Origin: Pseudomonadota bacterium
Lineage (GTDB): Bacteria > Pseudomonadota > Gammaproteobacteria > Burkholderiales > Burkholderiaceae_C
Length of the DNA stretch: 15,481 bases
Assembly: GCA_023410975.1 (NCBI GenBank)
Contig: JAEYPG010000351.1
Location: 1 to 15,481, forward strand
Direction of reading: 5' to 3'
Of this stretch, positions 1 through 8,434 are shown piece by piece. The notes below the pieces were generated by a model. The model was given only the letters and a program-made list of their open reading frames with translations. It was not told where the DNA came from and did not search any database. Within the stretch, counting starts at the first letter, position 1. Every line of letters begins with the position of its first letter. The translations under genes were made by a program, and so were the position numbers.

Positions 1-20
1 TTGGTACTGAAAGAAAACCC

Positions 21-90
21 GTTCGGGCTGAGCTTGTCGAAGCCCCTGGCACAACCGGCCAACAGGCCCTTCGACAAGCTCAGGGCGAAC
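21..90. repeat. Inverted pair of a dispersed CTTCGACAAGCTCAG-type repeat
   Basis: The arms at about 21-45 and 66-90 are inverted copies of each other. They share a perfect 15-base core (CTTCGACAAGCTCAG on the right arm, its reverse complement on the left) and the outer end GTTCG / CGAAC, with a few mismatches at both flanks. About 20 bases separate the arms. From memory, repeats with this core are scattered between genes in many Comamonadaceae and other proteobacterial genomes as REP-like elements; that part is recall, not shown here. It lies beyond the terminator of the two-component operon, a usual place for such repeats. No transposase gene accompanies it. Confidence 0.75.
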
Positions 91-144
91 GGTGAACTTT
101 CACTGACGACTTGAAGTTGGAATGAGCACTCGCTTGCGCGGCTG

Positions 145-173
145 AACAAAAAGCGGGCCCTCGGGCCCGCTTT
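145..173 (-). terminator. Rho-independent terminator of the response regulator-kinase operon
   Basis: AAAGCGGGCCC (150-160) and GGGCCCGCTTT (163-173) form a perfect 11-bp stem around a two-base centre, so the tight loop would be four bases in practice. Read on the minus strand, the stem is followed by TTTTTGTT (complement of 145-152), a good U-tract. It starts about 20 bases past the kinase stop codon, so it most likely ends that operon. The stem also ends in TTT on the plus strand, so weak bidirectional action is possible. Confidence 0.88.
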
Positions 174-191
174 GCGTTGAGGGCGCACCCT

Positions 192-2021
192 CTACCCCGA
201 CAAGCTGCGCAGCACCTGCAACAGCCTGCGCGCCGCCACTGGCTTGACCAGCACCTGGAAGCCGCTTTCGGTGGCGCGGCGCAACTCCTCGTGCGTGGTG
301 TCGCCGGTCACGAGCACGGCCGGCAGCTTGCAGCGCCAGTGGTGGCGCATGGCCTCGATGGCGGCAATGCCGTCCGGGCCCTCGCCCAGGTGCAGGTCCG
401 ACAGGATCAGGTCCGGCGGCAGCGCCTGCGCGCGTTGCGCCATCAGCGCCTCGCGCGCCGAGGCGGCCAGCACCACGCGGTGGCCCCACTCGCGCAGCAG
501 CGCCCCCAGCGCCTCGCGGATCGGCTCCTCGTCCTCGATCACCAGCACCGTGCGCGAGGCGGCCTCGGGCATGGGCAGCGTGCAGTCGGAACCGGCGGCA
601 TCCTGCGGCGCCTCGCGCTCGGCCCGCGCCACGCCGACGCGGAACACCGTCCCGCGCCCCGGTTGAGACACCACGCTCAGCTCGTGGCCCAGCAGCTGTG
701 CCAGGCGCTTGACGATGGCCAGCCCCATGCCCAGCCCCTGCACGCGCGAGCGGCCGCCGCGCCCCACCTGGTAGAACTCGTCGAACACCCGCGGCAGCTC
801 CGCGGCGCCCATGCCCACGCCGGTGTCCCAGACCTCGATGTTCACATGCGTGGCAGTGCTGCGCGCCACCACCACCACGCCGCCTTTCTCGGTGTACTTG
901 AGCGCGTTCTGCACCAGGTTGGCCAGCAGCCGCTCCAGCAGCTGCGGATCGCTGCGCACGCACTTGCCGCCCGGCGAAAATCGCAGGTTCAGCCCGGCCA
1001 GCTCGGCCTGCCCCGCGAACTGCATGTGCAACCGCCGGAACACGTCGCGCAGCGGGAAGGTCTGCATGGAGGGCTCGACGCTGCCGGCATCCAGCCGCGA
1101 CACGTCCAGCATCGCGTTGAAGGAGCGCTCCAGCGCCTCGATGCAGCGGATGAGGTTGCGGATGTAGGGCTCGTCCTCGGTGCCGCGCAGCCGCTTCTCC
1201 AGCGTCGCGGCGAACAGCCCGATGGCGTGAACGGGCTGGCGCAGGTCGTGGCTGGCGTTGGCCAGGAAGCGGGTCTTGTCGCGGTCGGTCCGCAGCGCCT
1301 GGTCGCGTTCGGCGCCCAGCGCCCACACCTCATCCTCACGCTCCAGCTGCGCGGCGGCCTGCGTGCGCCAGCGGCGATGGCGGTGCAGCGCCAGCGCGGC
1401 CACGGCGGCGCACAGGAGGATCCCTAGCCCCAGCACGGCCACGGCACGCCCGGACTGCTCCCGCAGCGCCCAGGCCAGTGCCAGGGTGGCGGAGCCGGGC
1501 AGCAGCAGGGCCAGCAGCACGGCCTCACCCAGCGGCGCCAGCCCTCCGGCCAAGACGAAGGCCACCATCGCCAGCACGACGAGCAGCAGCCAGCGCCCGG
1601 TTTCGTCCATGGGCAGCCAGGCCATCAGCGCCAGCAGCGCCAGCGCCAGCCCCGTGACGCCCACGTAGGCGCGGCACACCGAGCGCCGCGGCAGCGGTGG
1701 GCCGCACAGCCAGTGCGGCCTCCAGGCCCACAGCAGCCACAGCGCGGCTGTGCACGACGCCCAGGCCAGCACGCCCATGTCCCTGGGGGCGAGCACCAGC
1801 GCCACGGCCAGCGAGCCCAGCACAGCCGCCACCACGCCCGGCGCGGCCTGCAGCAGCTCGGCCCGGGCCAGGTCATGCAGCCGGCGCTCCCGCGCGCGAC
1901 GCTCGGTCCAGGTCCGGGGGGCACCGCCGGGTACCGGCACCCGGACCCCCACCGCGACGAAGCTGCCCCGTGCCGCCCGGCCCGCCACGGCGGCAGCGAC
2001 ATTCACGCCAGACACGGACAC
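192..2021 (-). CDS. Membrane-bound hybrid sensor histidine kinase with C-terminal receiver domain
   Basis: A sensor kinase of 609 residues. About six hydrophobic segments lie between residues 61 and 212 (roughly 61-79, 83-100, 118-137, 143-160, 164-186, 193-212), followed by a short linker. The HisKA H-box SHDLRQP carries the phospho-acceptor His258. The ATPase core shows the N-box (Asn372), G1 box DTGVGM (399-404), F-box FDEFYQ and G2 box GLGMGLAI (429-436). A receiver domain follows at about 491-607, with acidic residues EDEE (496-499), phospho-acceptor Asp542 and Lys593. There is no HPt domain and no periplasmic sensor domain, so the signal is probably sensed in the membrane. It is downstream of and co-directional with the response regulator gene, 15-21 bases away. 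The start is ambiguous: GTG codons occur at residues 1, 3 and 6, and GAGGA lies 6 bases before the one at residue 3 (position 2015), which I think is the real start. The stimulus is unknown. Confidence 0.9.
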   Translation of the reverse strand: MSVSGVNVAAAVAGRAARGSFVAVGVRVPVPGGAPRTWTERRARERRLHDLARAELLQAAPGVVAAVLGSLAVALVLAPRDMGVLAWASCTAALWLLWAWRPHWLCGPPLPRRSVCRAYVGVTGLALALLALMAWLPMDETGRWLLLVVLAMVAFVLAGGLAPLGEAVLLALLLPGSATLALAWALREQSGRAVAVLGLGILLCAAVAALALHRHRRWRTQAAAQLEREDEVWALGAERDQALRTDRDKTRFLANASHDLRQPVHAIGLFAATLEKRLRGTEDEPYIRNLIRCIEALERSFNAMLDVSRLDAGSVEPSMQTFPLRDVFRRLHMQFAGQAELAGLNLRFSPGGKCVRSDPQLLERLLANLVQNALKYTEKGGVVVVARSTATHVNIEVWDTGVGMGAAELPRVFDEFYQVGRGGRSRVQGLGMGLAIVKRLAQLLGHELSVVSQPGRGTVFRVGVARAEREAPQDAAGSDCTLPMPEAASRTVLVIEDEEPIREALGALLREWGHRVVLAASAREALMAQRAQALPPDLILSDLHLGEGPDGIAAIEAMRHHWRCKLPAVLVTGDTTHEELRRATESGFQVLVKPVAARRLLQVLRSLSG

Positions 2022-2036
2022 TCCTCGGCGCCAGGC

Positions 2037-2741
2037 TCAGCGGAAAAGGCTGATCAGGTGGGAACGGGATTTCACGTCCAGCGCCAGCAGCAGCGCGGAG
2101 ACATAGTTTTTCACCGTGCCCAGCGACAGCGACATGCACTGGCTGATTTCCTGGTTTGCGCAACCCGAAAGCACCAGCTCCAGAATTTCAAGATGGCGCG
2201 GACCCAGCTCGGAAACGCGATCCATCAGCGCCGAGGCGGCAAAGCGTGGAAACAGCGCCGCGTTCGGCGACATATTCGGATCGCGTTTTGCGGGGCGGGC
2301 CTGCAGCAGCGTCTGCAGGGTGCGGCGCATGTCCTCCATCAGCGCGCCCTTGTGCACGTAGGCTGCGGCCCCCAGGGCCCTCGCCTGGCGCACCACGAAT
2401 TCGTCGGCGGTGCCGCTGAACACCGCCACGCGGGCGCCGGGATGGCACTCCACGAAGCGGCGCAGCCCTTGCAAGCCCTTGCAATCGCTCAGGTTCAGGT
2501 CCAGCAGCACGGCATCGATGGGCGAGTGCCGGGCATAGGCCTCCAGCGCATCGAGCAAGGTCACGGCTTCGAGCCATTCGATGCGCAGGTCGTCGATTTT
2601 CGCGTACAGCGAGCGCACGCCGCAGCGGATCAATTCATGGTCGTCCACGAGCAGGACGCGGCGCTGGGACGAAGTTTCCTCCTCCGGCATACTTAAAAGG
2701 CCGGCCGAATGCACAGGCTGGGACTCGATGACGCAGTGCAT
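2037..2741 (-). CDS. LuxR/NarL-family response regulator
   Basis: A two-domain DNA-binding response regulator of 234 residues. The receiver domain (about 27-145) has the acidic pair Asp33-Asp34, phospho-acceptor Asp81 in LLDLNL, Ser109 and Lys131. The GerE-type helix-turn-helix is at about 178-232, with the ANQEIS...SLGTVKNY recognition-helix pattern around 195-213. The start is ATG preceded by a strong AGGGGG about 5 bases upstream. It is the first gene of a two-gene operon with the hybrid kinase, which starts within 21 bases of its stop, so it is the obvious output protein of that kinase. The target genes cannot be read from the sequence. Its own upstream region, which holds the C/G tract, is a candidate for autoregulation (inference). 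The first 17 or so residues before Met18 do not belong to the receiver fold. Confidence 0.92.
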   Translation of the reverse strand: MHCVIESQPVHSAGLLSMPEEETSSQRRVLLVDDHELIRCGVRSLYAKIDDLRIEWLEAVTLLDALEAYARHSPIDAVLLDLNLSDCKGLQGLRRFVECHPGARVAVFSGTADEFVVRQARALGAAAYVHKGALMEDMRRTLQTLLQARPAKRDPNMSPNAALFPRFAASALMDRVSELGPRHLEILELVLSGCANQEISQCMSLSLGTVKNYVSALLLALDVKSRSHLISLFR

Positions 2742-2968
2742 ATCTTCCCCCTATTAACACGATGGGAAAGCCAGGCGCCTGCTGTAATTCTTGCGCATTC
2801 GGCTTCCCAAAAGCCGCACGCCGAAATCTTCAACAGGTCAAGGTATTGTGTCCATGAGAAAAATCAAAACAAACCCAAGGAAGAGCTGACCCCGATTAGG
2901 GGGCAAATCCCCCGAAGGGGGAAAGAAGGAGTAATGGACATATATTCCCACGACAGCGGGCGGGAAAT
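2742..2968. promoter_or_regulatory. Leader region of the response regulator operon with alternating C/G tract
   Basis: This 227-base gap lies between the acoR stop and the response regulator start, both minus strand. At 2890-2921 the plus strand reads CCCC, then GATTA, GGGGG (2899-2903), CAAAT, CCCCC (2909-2913), GAA, GGGGG (2917-2921). Neighbouring blocks can pair in mutually exclusive ways, and the same layout could be a set of protein half-sites. A small hairpin (CGGCTT 2800-2805, AAGCCG 2811-2816) sits nearer the start codon, in what is probably the mRNA leader. I see no convincing -35/-10 pair and no clean U-tract for an acoR terminator. What the region does is inferred only from its position. 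Confidence 0.5.
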
Positions 2969-4987
<2,019 letters not shown>

Positions 4988-5113
4988 GTGTCGTCTCCTC
5001 TTCTTGCCGGCCACTGCCGCGGCCGGGCTCGCATCATCTGAGTGCGGGCTCACAGGGAAAACAGCAATTACCCCGAAGCCGCCCAGGTGACTTGCAACCG
5101 GACGTGGAGCAAC

Positions 5114-5143
5114 TGCGACAGGTGTGATGCGACACCTGTCGCA
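5114..5143. promoter_or_regulatory. Perfect 12-bp inverted repeat, candidate AcoR upstream activating site
   Basis: TGCGACAGGTGT (5114-5125) is followed, after six bases, by its exact reverse complement ACACCTGTCGCA (5132-5143). The heptamer TGCGACA occurs directly at 5114 and 5128 and inverted at 5137. A weaker copy of the half-site, TGCAACAGGTCC, starts at 5159 (9 of 12 bases match). The centre is about 137 bases upstream of the -12 element of the sigma-54 promoter, a normal enhancer distance, and about 140 bases upstream of the acoR start, so autoregulation is possible. That AcoR is the binder is inference. Confidence 0.75.
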
Positions 5144-5169
5144 CGGCGATGGGGCCGCTGCAACAGGTC

Positions 5170-5186
5170 CGGGCCGAAGCGGCCCG
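5170..5186. promoter_or_regulatory. Short perfect inverted repeat in the acoR-acoX intergenic region
   Basis: CGGGCCG (5170-5176), AAG, CGGCCCG (5180-5186) is a perfect 7-bp inverted repeat. It lies between the larger palindrome and the sigma-54 promoter. It could be an operator or a second protein site. In such GC-rich DNA, short GC palindromes also arise by chance, so the role is unproven. Confidence 0.3.
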
Positions 5187-5251
5187 TGCGCGGCACGGCG
5201 TCACCAGGGCCTTCGCCGGATTCCAGCCGGCCGGCGCCACTTTTTCACGCG

Positions 5252-5266
5252 TGGCACAGGCCTTGC
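5252..5266 (+). promoter_or_regulatory. Sigma-54 (-24/-12) promoter of the acoXABC operon
   Basis: TGGCAC (5252-5257), five bases, TTGC (5263-5266) matches the RpoN consensus, with the invariant GG at 5253-5254 and GC at 5265-5266 in the required spacing. Transcription should begin near 5277, leaving a leader of about 27 bases before the acoX ATG. It faces acoX and lies downstream of the palindrome at 5114-5143. The presence of a sigma-54 activator gene next door strongly supports it. Confidence 0.92.
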
Positions 5267-5303
5267 GGTTAAGGCCCCGTCCAGTTGACGGAGAGCCCGG
5301 ACC

Positions 5304-6356
5304 ATGTCGATGCCAGCGAAGAGCGGGGAAGTGAGCGTGGGGATCATCGCGAACCCGGTGTCCGCGCGCGACATCCGCCGCGTCCTCGTCAACGCCAGCA
5401 GCCCGCAGCTCGCCGAGCGCGTGAGCATCGTGCTGCGGCTGCTGACGACGCTGAAGTCGCTGGGCGTCGGCCGCGTGCTGGTGATGCCGGACAAGGCCGG
5501 CATCCGCGCCCTGCTCAACCGCCACCTGCAGCGCGAGCCGGCGTCGGGCGGCACGCTGCCCGCGGTCGAGTTCCTGGACATGGCGGTGAGCTCCAGCGTC
5601 GAGGACACCTTCGAGGCCGCGCGCCGCATGCGGGCCGCGGGCGTGCGCGCGCTGATCGTGCTGGGCGGCGACGGCACGCACCGCGCGGTGGTGCGCGAGT
5701 GCGCGGACGTGCCCATCGCGGGCCTGTCCACCGGCACCAACAACGCCTTCCCGGAGCTGCGCGAGCCCACGCTGGCGGCCATGGCCGTGGCGCTGTTCGC
5801 CACCGGCCGCCTCGGCGCGGACGAGGCGCTGGCGTGGAACAAGGTGCTGGAGGTGAGCATCGGCGAGCGCCGCCGCGACATCGCGCTGGTGGACGCGGTG
5901 ATCAGCACCGAGCGCTGCATCGGCGCGCGCGCGGTGTGGAAGACTGAGCAGCTCAGCGCCGCTTATTTGACCTTCGCCGACCCGCAGTGCATCGGGCTGT
6001 CGTCCATCGGCGGCCTGCTGCAGCCGGTGGACCGGCGCGCGCCGCAGGGCCTGGCCGTGACGCTGGCCCGCGAGGGCGCCAACGCGCGGCTGACGCTGCG
6101 CGCGCCCATCGCGCCGGGGCTGCTGGCCGAGGTGCCGATCGCGCACTGGGAGCCCATGGCGCCGGGCCGCGCCTTCGAGGTCGCGCAGGCCGGCGGCATC
6201 GTGGCCCTGGACGGCGAGCGCGAGCTGCCTTTCGAACCCGGCGAGCGCGTGCAGCTCACGCTGCGCCCGAACGCCTTTCCCACGGTGGACGTCACCCGCT
6301 GCCTGCAGCTCGCGGCGCAGCGGGGGCTGCTCCACCGTTCCCCAAGCAACCACTGA
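5304..6356 (+). CDS. acoX: AcoX, ATP-NAD kinase-like protein of the acetoin operon
   Basis: First gene of the aco operon, 350 residues. It belongs to the AcoX branch of the ATP-NAD/diacylglycerol kinase superfamily. The nucleotide-binding signature LGGDGTH lies at about 120-126, TGTNNAFP at 143-150, and a late DGERE segment at about 303-307 resembles the superfamily's second substrate loop. No signal peptide or membrane segment is seen, so it should be cytoplasmic. The start ATG has GGAGAG 8 bases upstream; a second ATG two codons later is a less well spaced alternative. It ends 13 bases before acoA. AcoX proteins are found in aco clusters, but to my knowledge their exact reaction is not established. 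NAD(H) phosphorylation or a related small-molecule kinase role is inferred from the fold only. Confidence 0.92.
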   Translation: MSMPAKSGEVSVGIIANPVSARDIRRVLVNASSPQLAERVSIVLRLLTTLKSLGVGRVLVMPDKAGIRALLNRHLQREPASGGTLPAVEFLDMAVSSSVEDTFEAARRMRAAGVRALIVLGGDGTHRAVVRECADVPIAGLSTGTNNAFPELREPTLAAMAVALFATGRLGADEALAWNKVLEVSIGERRRDIALVDAVISTERCIGARAVWKTEQLSAAYLTFADPQCIGLSSIGGLLQPVDRRAPQGLAVTLAREGANARLTLRAPIAPGLLAEVPIAHWEPMAPGRAFEVAQAGGIVALDGERELPFEPGERVQLTLRPNAFPTVDVTRCLQLAAQRGLLHRSPSNH

Positions 6357-6369
6357 CAGGAGACGGACC

Positions 6370-7353
6370 ATGACTGTGAAACCCTTCCCGCTGGAGCGGC
6401 AGGCATTGCTGCAGTGCTACCGGACCATGCGCACCATCCGCGAGTTCGAGGAGCGGCTGCACGTGGACTTCGCCCGGGGCGACATCCCGGGCTTCGTGCA
6501 CCTCTACGCCGGCGAAGAAGCCACCGCCGTGGGCATCATGAGCCACCTCGGCGACGGCGACCGCATCGCCAGCACGCACCGCGGCCACGGCCACTGCATC
6601 GCCAAGGGCGTGGACGTGGCGTCGATGATGAAGGAGATCTACGGGCGCAAGGGCGGCTCCTGCAACGGCAAGGGCGGCTCCATGCACATCGCGGACCTCT
6701 CCAAGGGAATGATGGGCGCCAACGGCATCCTGGGCGCTGGCGCGCCGCTGGTATGCGGCGCGGCGCTGGCGGCCAAGTACCGCAAGAGCGGCGAGGTGGC
6801 GGTGTGCTTCGTGGGCGACGGCGCCTCCAACCAGGGCACCTTCCTGGAGAGCCTGAACCTGGCGGCGGTGTGGAACCTTCCCGTGCTGTTCGTGGTGGAG
6901 AACAACGGCTACGCCGAGGCCACCTCGCGCGACTACGCCACCGCGGTGGAGAGCTACGTGGACCGCGCCGCGGGCTTCGGCATCCCCGGCGTGGCGGTGG
7001 ACGGCACCGACTTCTTCGCCGTGCACGAGGCCGCGGGCGAGATCATCAAGCGCGCCCGCGAGGGCGGCGGCCCGGCGCTGCTGGAGTGCCGCATGGTGCG
7101 CTTCTACGGCCACTTCGAGGGCGACGCCCAGACCTACCGCGCCGCGGGCGAGCTCGATGACATCCGCAACAACCGCGACTGCCTCAAGAAGTTCGCCGCC
7201 GCCGTCACCAGCGCCGGCGTGCTGGAGGCCGGCGAGCTGCAGGCCATCGACCACGAGGTGCTGGGCCTGATCGAGGACGCGGTCAAGCAGGCCAAGGCCG
7301 CGCCGCTGCCCACCGCCGCGGACCTGCTCACCGACGTGTACGTCAAGTACTGA
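6370..7353 (+). CDS. acoA: AcoA, acetoin dehydrogenase E1 component alpha subunit
   Basis: The 327-residue alpha subunit of the thiamine diphosphate-dependent E1. With AcoB it cleaves acetoin, releasing acetaldehyde and passing an acetyl unit to the lipoyl group of AcoC. The cofactor motif is plain: GDGASNQG (149-156) to NN (178-179), matching the GDG-X(25-30)-NN rule. The THRGHGH stretch (69-75) is typical of alpha subunits of 2-oxo acid dehydrogenase-type E1s. The region RFYGHFEGDAQTYR (244-257) corresponds to the ordered loop near the active site. Length is usual for the family, and it is much shorter than pyruvate dehydrogenase AceE, which is a single chain. AGGAGA lies just upstream of the ATG. 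The acoXABC context separates it from branched-chain or pyruvate E1 homologues. Confidence 0.95.
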   Translation: MTVKPFPLERQALLQCYRTMRTIREFEERLHVDFARGDIPGFVHLYAGEEATAVGIMSHLGDGDRIASTHRGHGHCIAKGVDVASMMKEIYGRKGGSCNGKGGSMHIADLSKGMMGANGILGAGAPLVCGAALAAKYRKSGEVAVCFVGDGASNQGTFLESLNLAAVWNLPVLFVVENNGYAEATSRDYATAVESYVDRAAGFGIPGVAVDGTDFFAVHEAAGEIIKRAREGGGPALLECRMVRFYGHFEGDAQTYRAAGELDDIRNNRDCLKKFAAAVTSAGVLEAGELQAIDHEVLGLIEDAVKQAKAAPLPTAADLLTDVYVKY

Positions 7354-7417
7354 CGCGCGCACGGCACCACGTTTTCAACGCATTCATTCACACAGCCATC
7401 CAGCCAGGAGACAGGAC

Positions 7418-8434
7418 ATGGCCAGGAAGATTTCATTCAAGCAGGCGATCAACGAAGCCATCGACCAGGAAATGGCGCGCGACCCGTCGGTGATCATGAT
7501 GGGCGAGGACATCGTCGGCGGCGCCGGCGCCGAGGGCGAGAAGGACGCCTGGGGCGGCGTGCTCGGCGTCACCAAGGGCCTGTACGCCAAGCACGGCGAC
7601 CGGCTGCTGGACACGCCGCTGTCCGAGAGCGCCTACGTGGGCGCGGCCATCGGCGCGGCGGCCTGCGGCATGCGGCCCATCGCCGAGCTGATGTTCATCG
7701 ACTTCATGGGCGTGTGCTTCGACCAGATCTTCAACCAGGCGGCGAAGTTCCGGTACATGTTCGGCGGCAAGGCGGAGACGCCGGTGGTGATCCGCGCCAT
7801 GGTGGGCGCGGGCTTCCGCGCCGCGGCGCAGCACTCGCAGATGCTCACGCCGGTGTTCACGCACATCCCCGGCCTCAAGGTCGTGTGTCCCAGCACGCCC
7901 TATGACACCAAGGGGCTGCTGATCCAGTCCATCCGCGACAACGACCCGGTGATCTTCTGCGAGCACAAGAACCTGTACGGGCTCGAAGGCGAGGTGCCCG
8001 AGGGCTCCTACGCCATCCCGTTCGGCGAAGCCAACGTGGTGCGCGAGGGCGAGCACGTCTCCATCGTCACCTACGGGCTGATGGTGCACCGCGCGCTGGA
8101 GGCCGCCGCGGCGCTCGCCAAGGAAGGCGTGGAGGCCGAGGTGATCGACCTGCGCACGCTCTCGCCGCTGGACATGGACACGGTGCTCGACAGCGTGGAG
8201 CGCACCGGGCGCCTGGTGTGCGTGGACGAGGCCAGCCCGCGCTGCAACATCGCCACCGACATCTCCGCGCAGGTGGCGATGCACGCCTTCAAGGCGCTCA
8301 AGGCGCAGATCGAGCTGGTGTCGCCGCCGCACGTGCCGGTGCCCTTCTCGCCCACGCTGGAGGACCTCTACATCCCCAGCGCCCAACAGATCGGCGACGC
8401 CGTGCGCCGCACGCTCAAAGGAGGCAAGCAGTAA
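7418..8434 (+). CDS. acoB: AcoB, acetoin dehydrogenase E1 component beta subunit
   Basis: The 338-residue beta subunit that pairs with AcoA. The pyrimidine-binding transketolase domain spans about residues 4-180. It has the conserved DTPLSE motif, whose Glu70 would activate thiamine diphosphate, and the AAAQHSQ segment, where His139 is the expected active-site histidine. The C-terminal transketolase domain (about 205-325) contains the usual VTYG and EVIDLRTLSPLD stretches. The start ATG follows an AGGAGA site. Sixty-four bases separate it from acoA, the widest gap in the operon, and I see no terminator or promoter there. Its stop codon overlaps the acoC start by one base (TAATG), pointing to translational coupling. 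Confidence 0.95.
   Translation: MARKISFKQAINEAIDQEMARDPSVIMMGEDIVGGAGAEGEKDAWGGVLGVTKGLYAKHGDRLLDTPLSESAYVGAAIGAAACGMRPIAELMFIDFMGVCFDQIFNQAAKFRYMFGGKAETPVVIRAMVGAGFRAAAQHSQMLTPVFTHIPGLKVVCPSTPYDTKGLLIQSIRDNDPVIFCEHKNLYGLEGEVPEGSYAIPFGEANVVREGEHVSIVTYGLMVHRALEAAAALAKEGVEAEVIDLRTLSPLDMDTVLDSVERTGRLVCVDEASPRCNIATDISAQVAMHAFKALKAQIELVSPPHVPVPFSPTLEDLYIPSAQQIGDAVRRTLKGGKQ

Noticed and set aside
177..1427. Long plus-strand open frame opposite the histidine kinase
   Set aside because: It is the antisense shadow of a GC-rich gene: low-complexity Arg/Ala/Gln/His content, no domain, and the minus-strand frame is a clear kinase.
2840..2880. Possible -35/-10 promoter for the response regulator operon (TTGTTT, 17 bases, ACAATA on the minus strand)
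   Set aside because: The -10 match is poor, and several equally weak alternatives exist in this AT-rich stretch.
4988..5053. GTG start giving AcoR 22 extra residues
   Set aside because: The extra residues are low complexity, and GGAGA lies 8 bases before the ATG at 4987.
5034..6371. Long minus-strand frame opposite acoX
   Set aside because: Shadow of acoX. It would also run through the acoX promoter and has no recognisable motif.
7354..7417. Gap between acoA and acoB as a promoter or terminator
   Set aside because: I find no stem with a U-tract and no promoter match; only the acoB ribosome site is clear.
8218..8433. Possible N-terminal extension of AcoC from upstream in-frame sequence
   Set aside because: It lies inside acoB in another frame and reads as Arg/Ala-rich noise. 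The lipoyl domain begins right at the ATG at 8434, which has GGAGG upstream.
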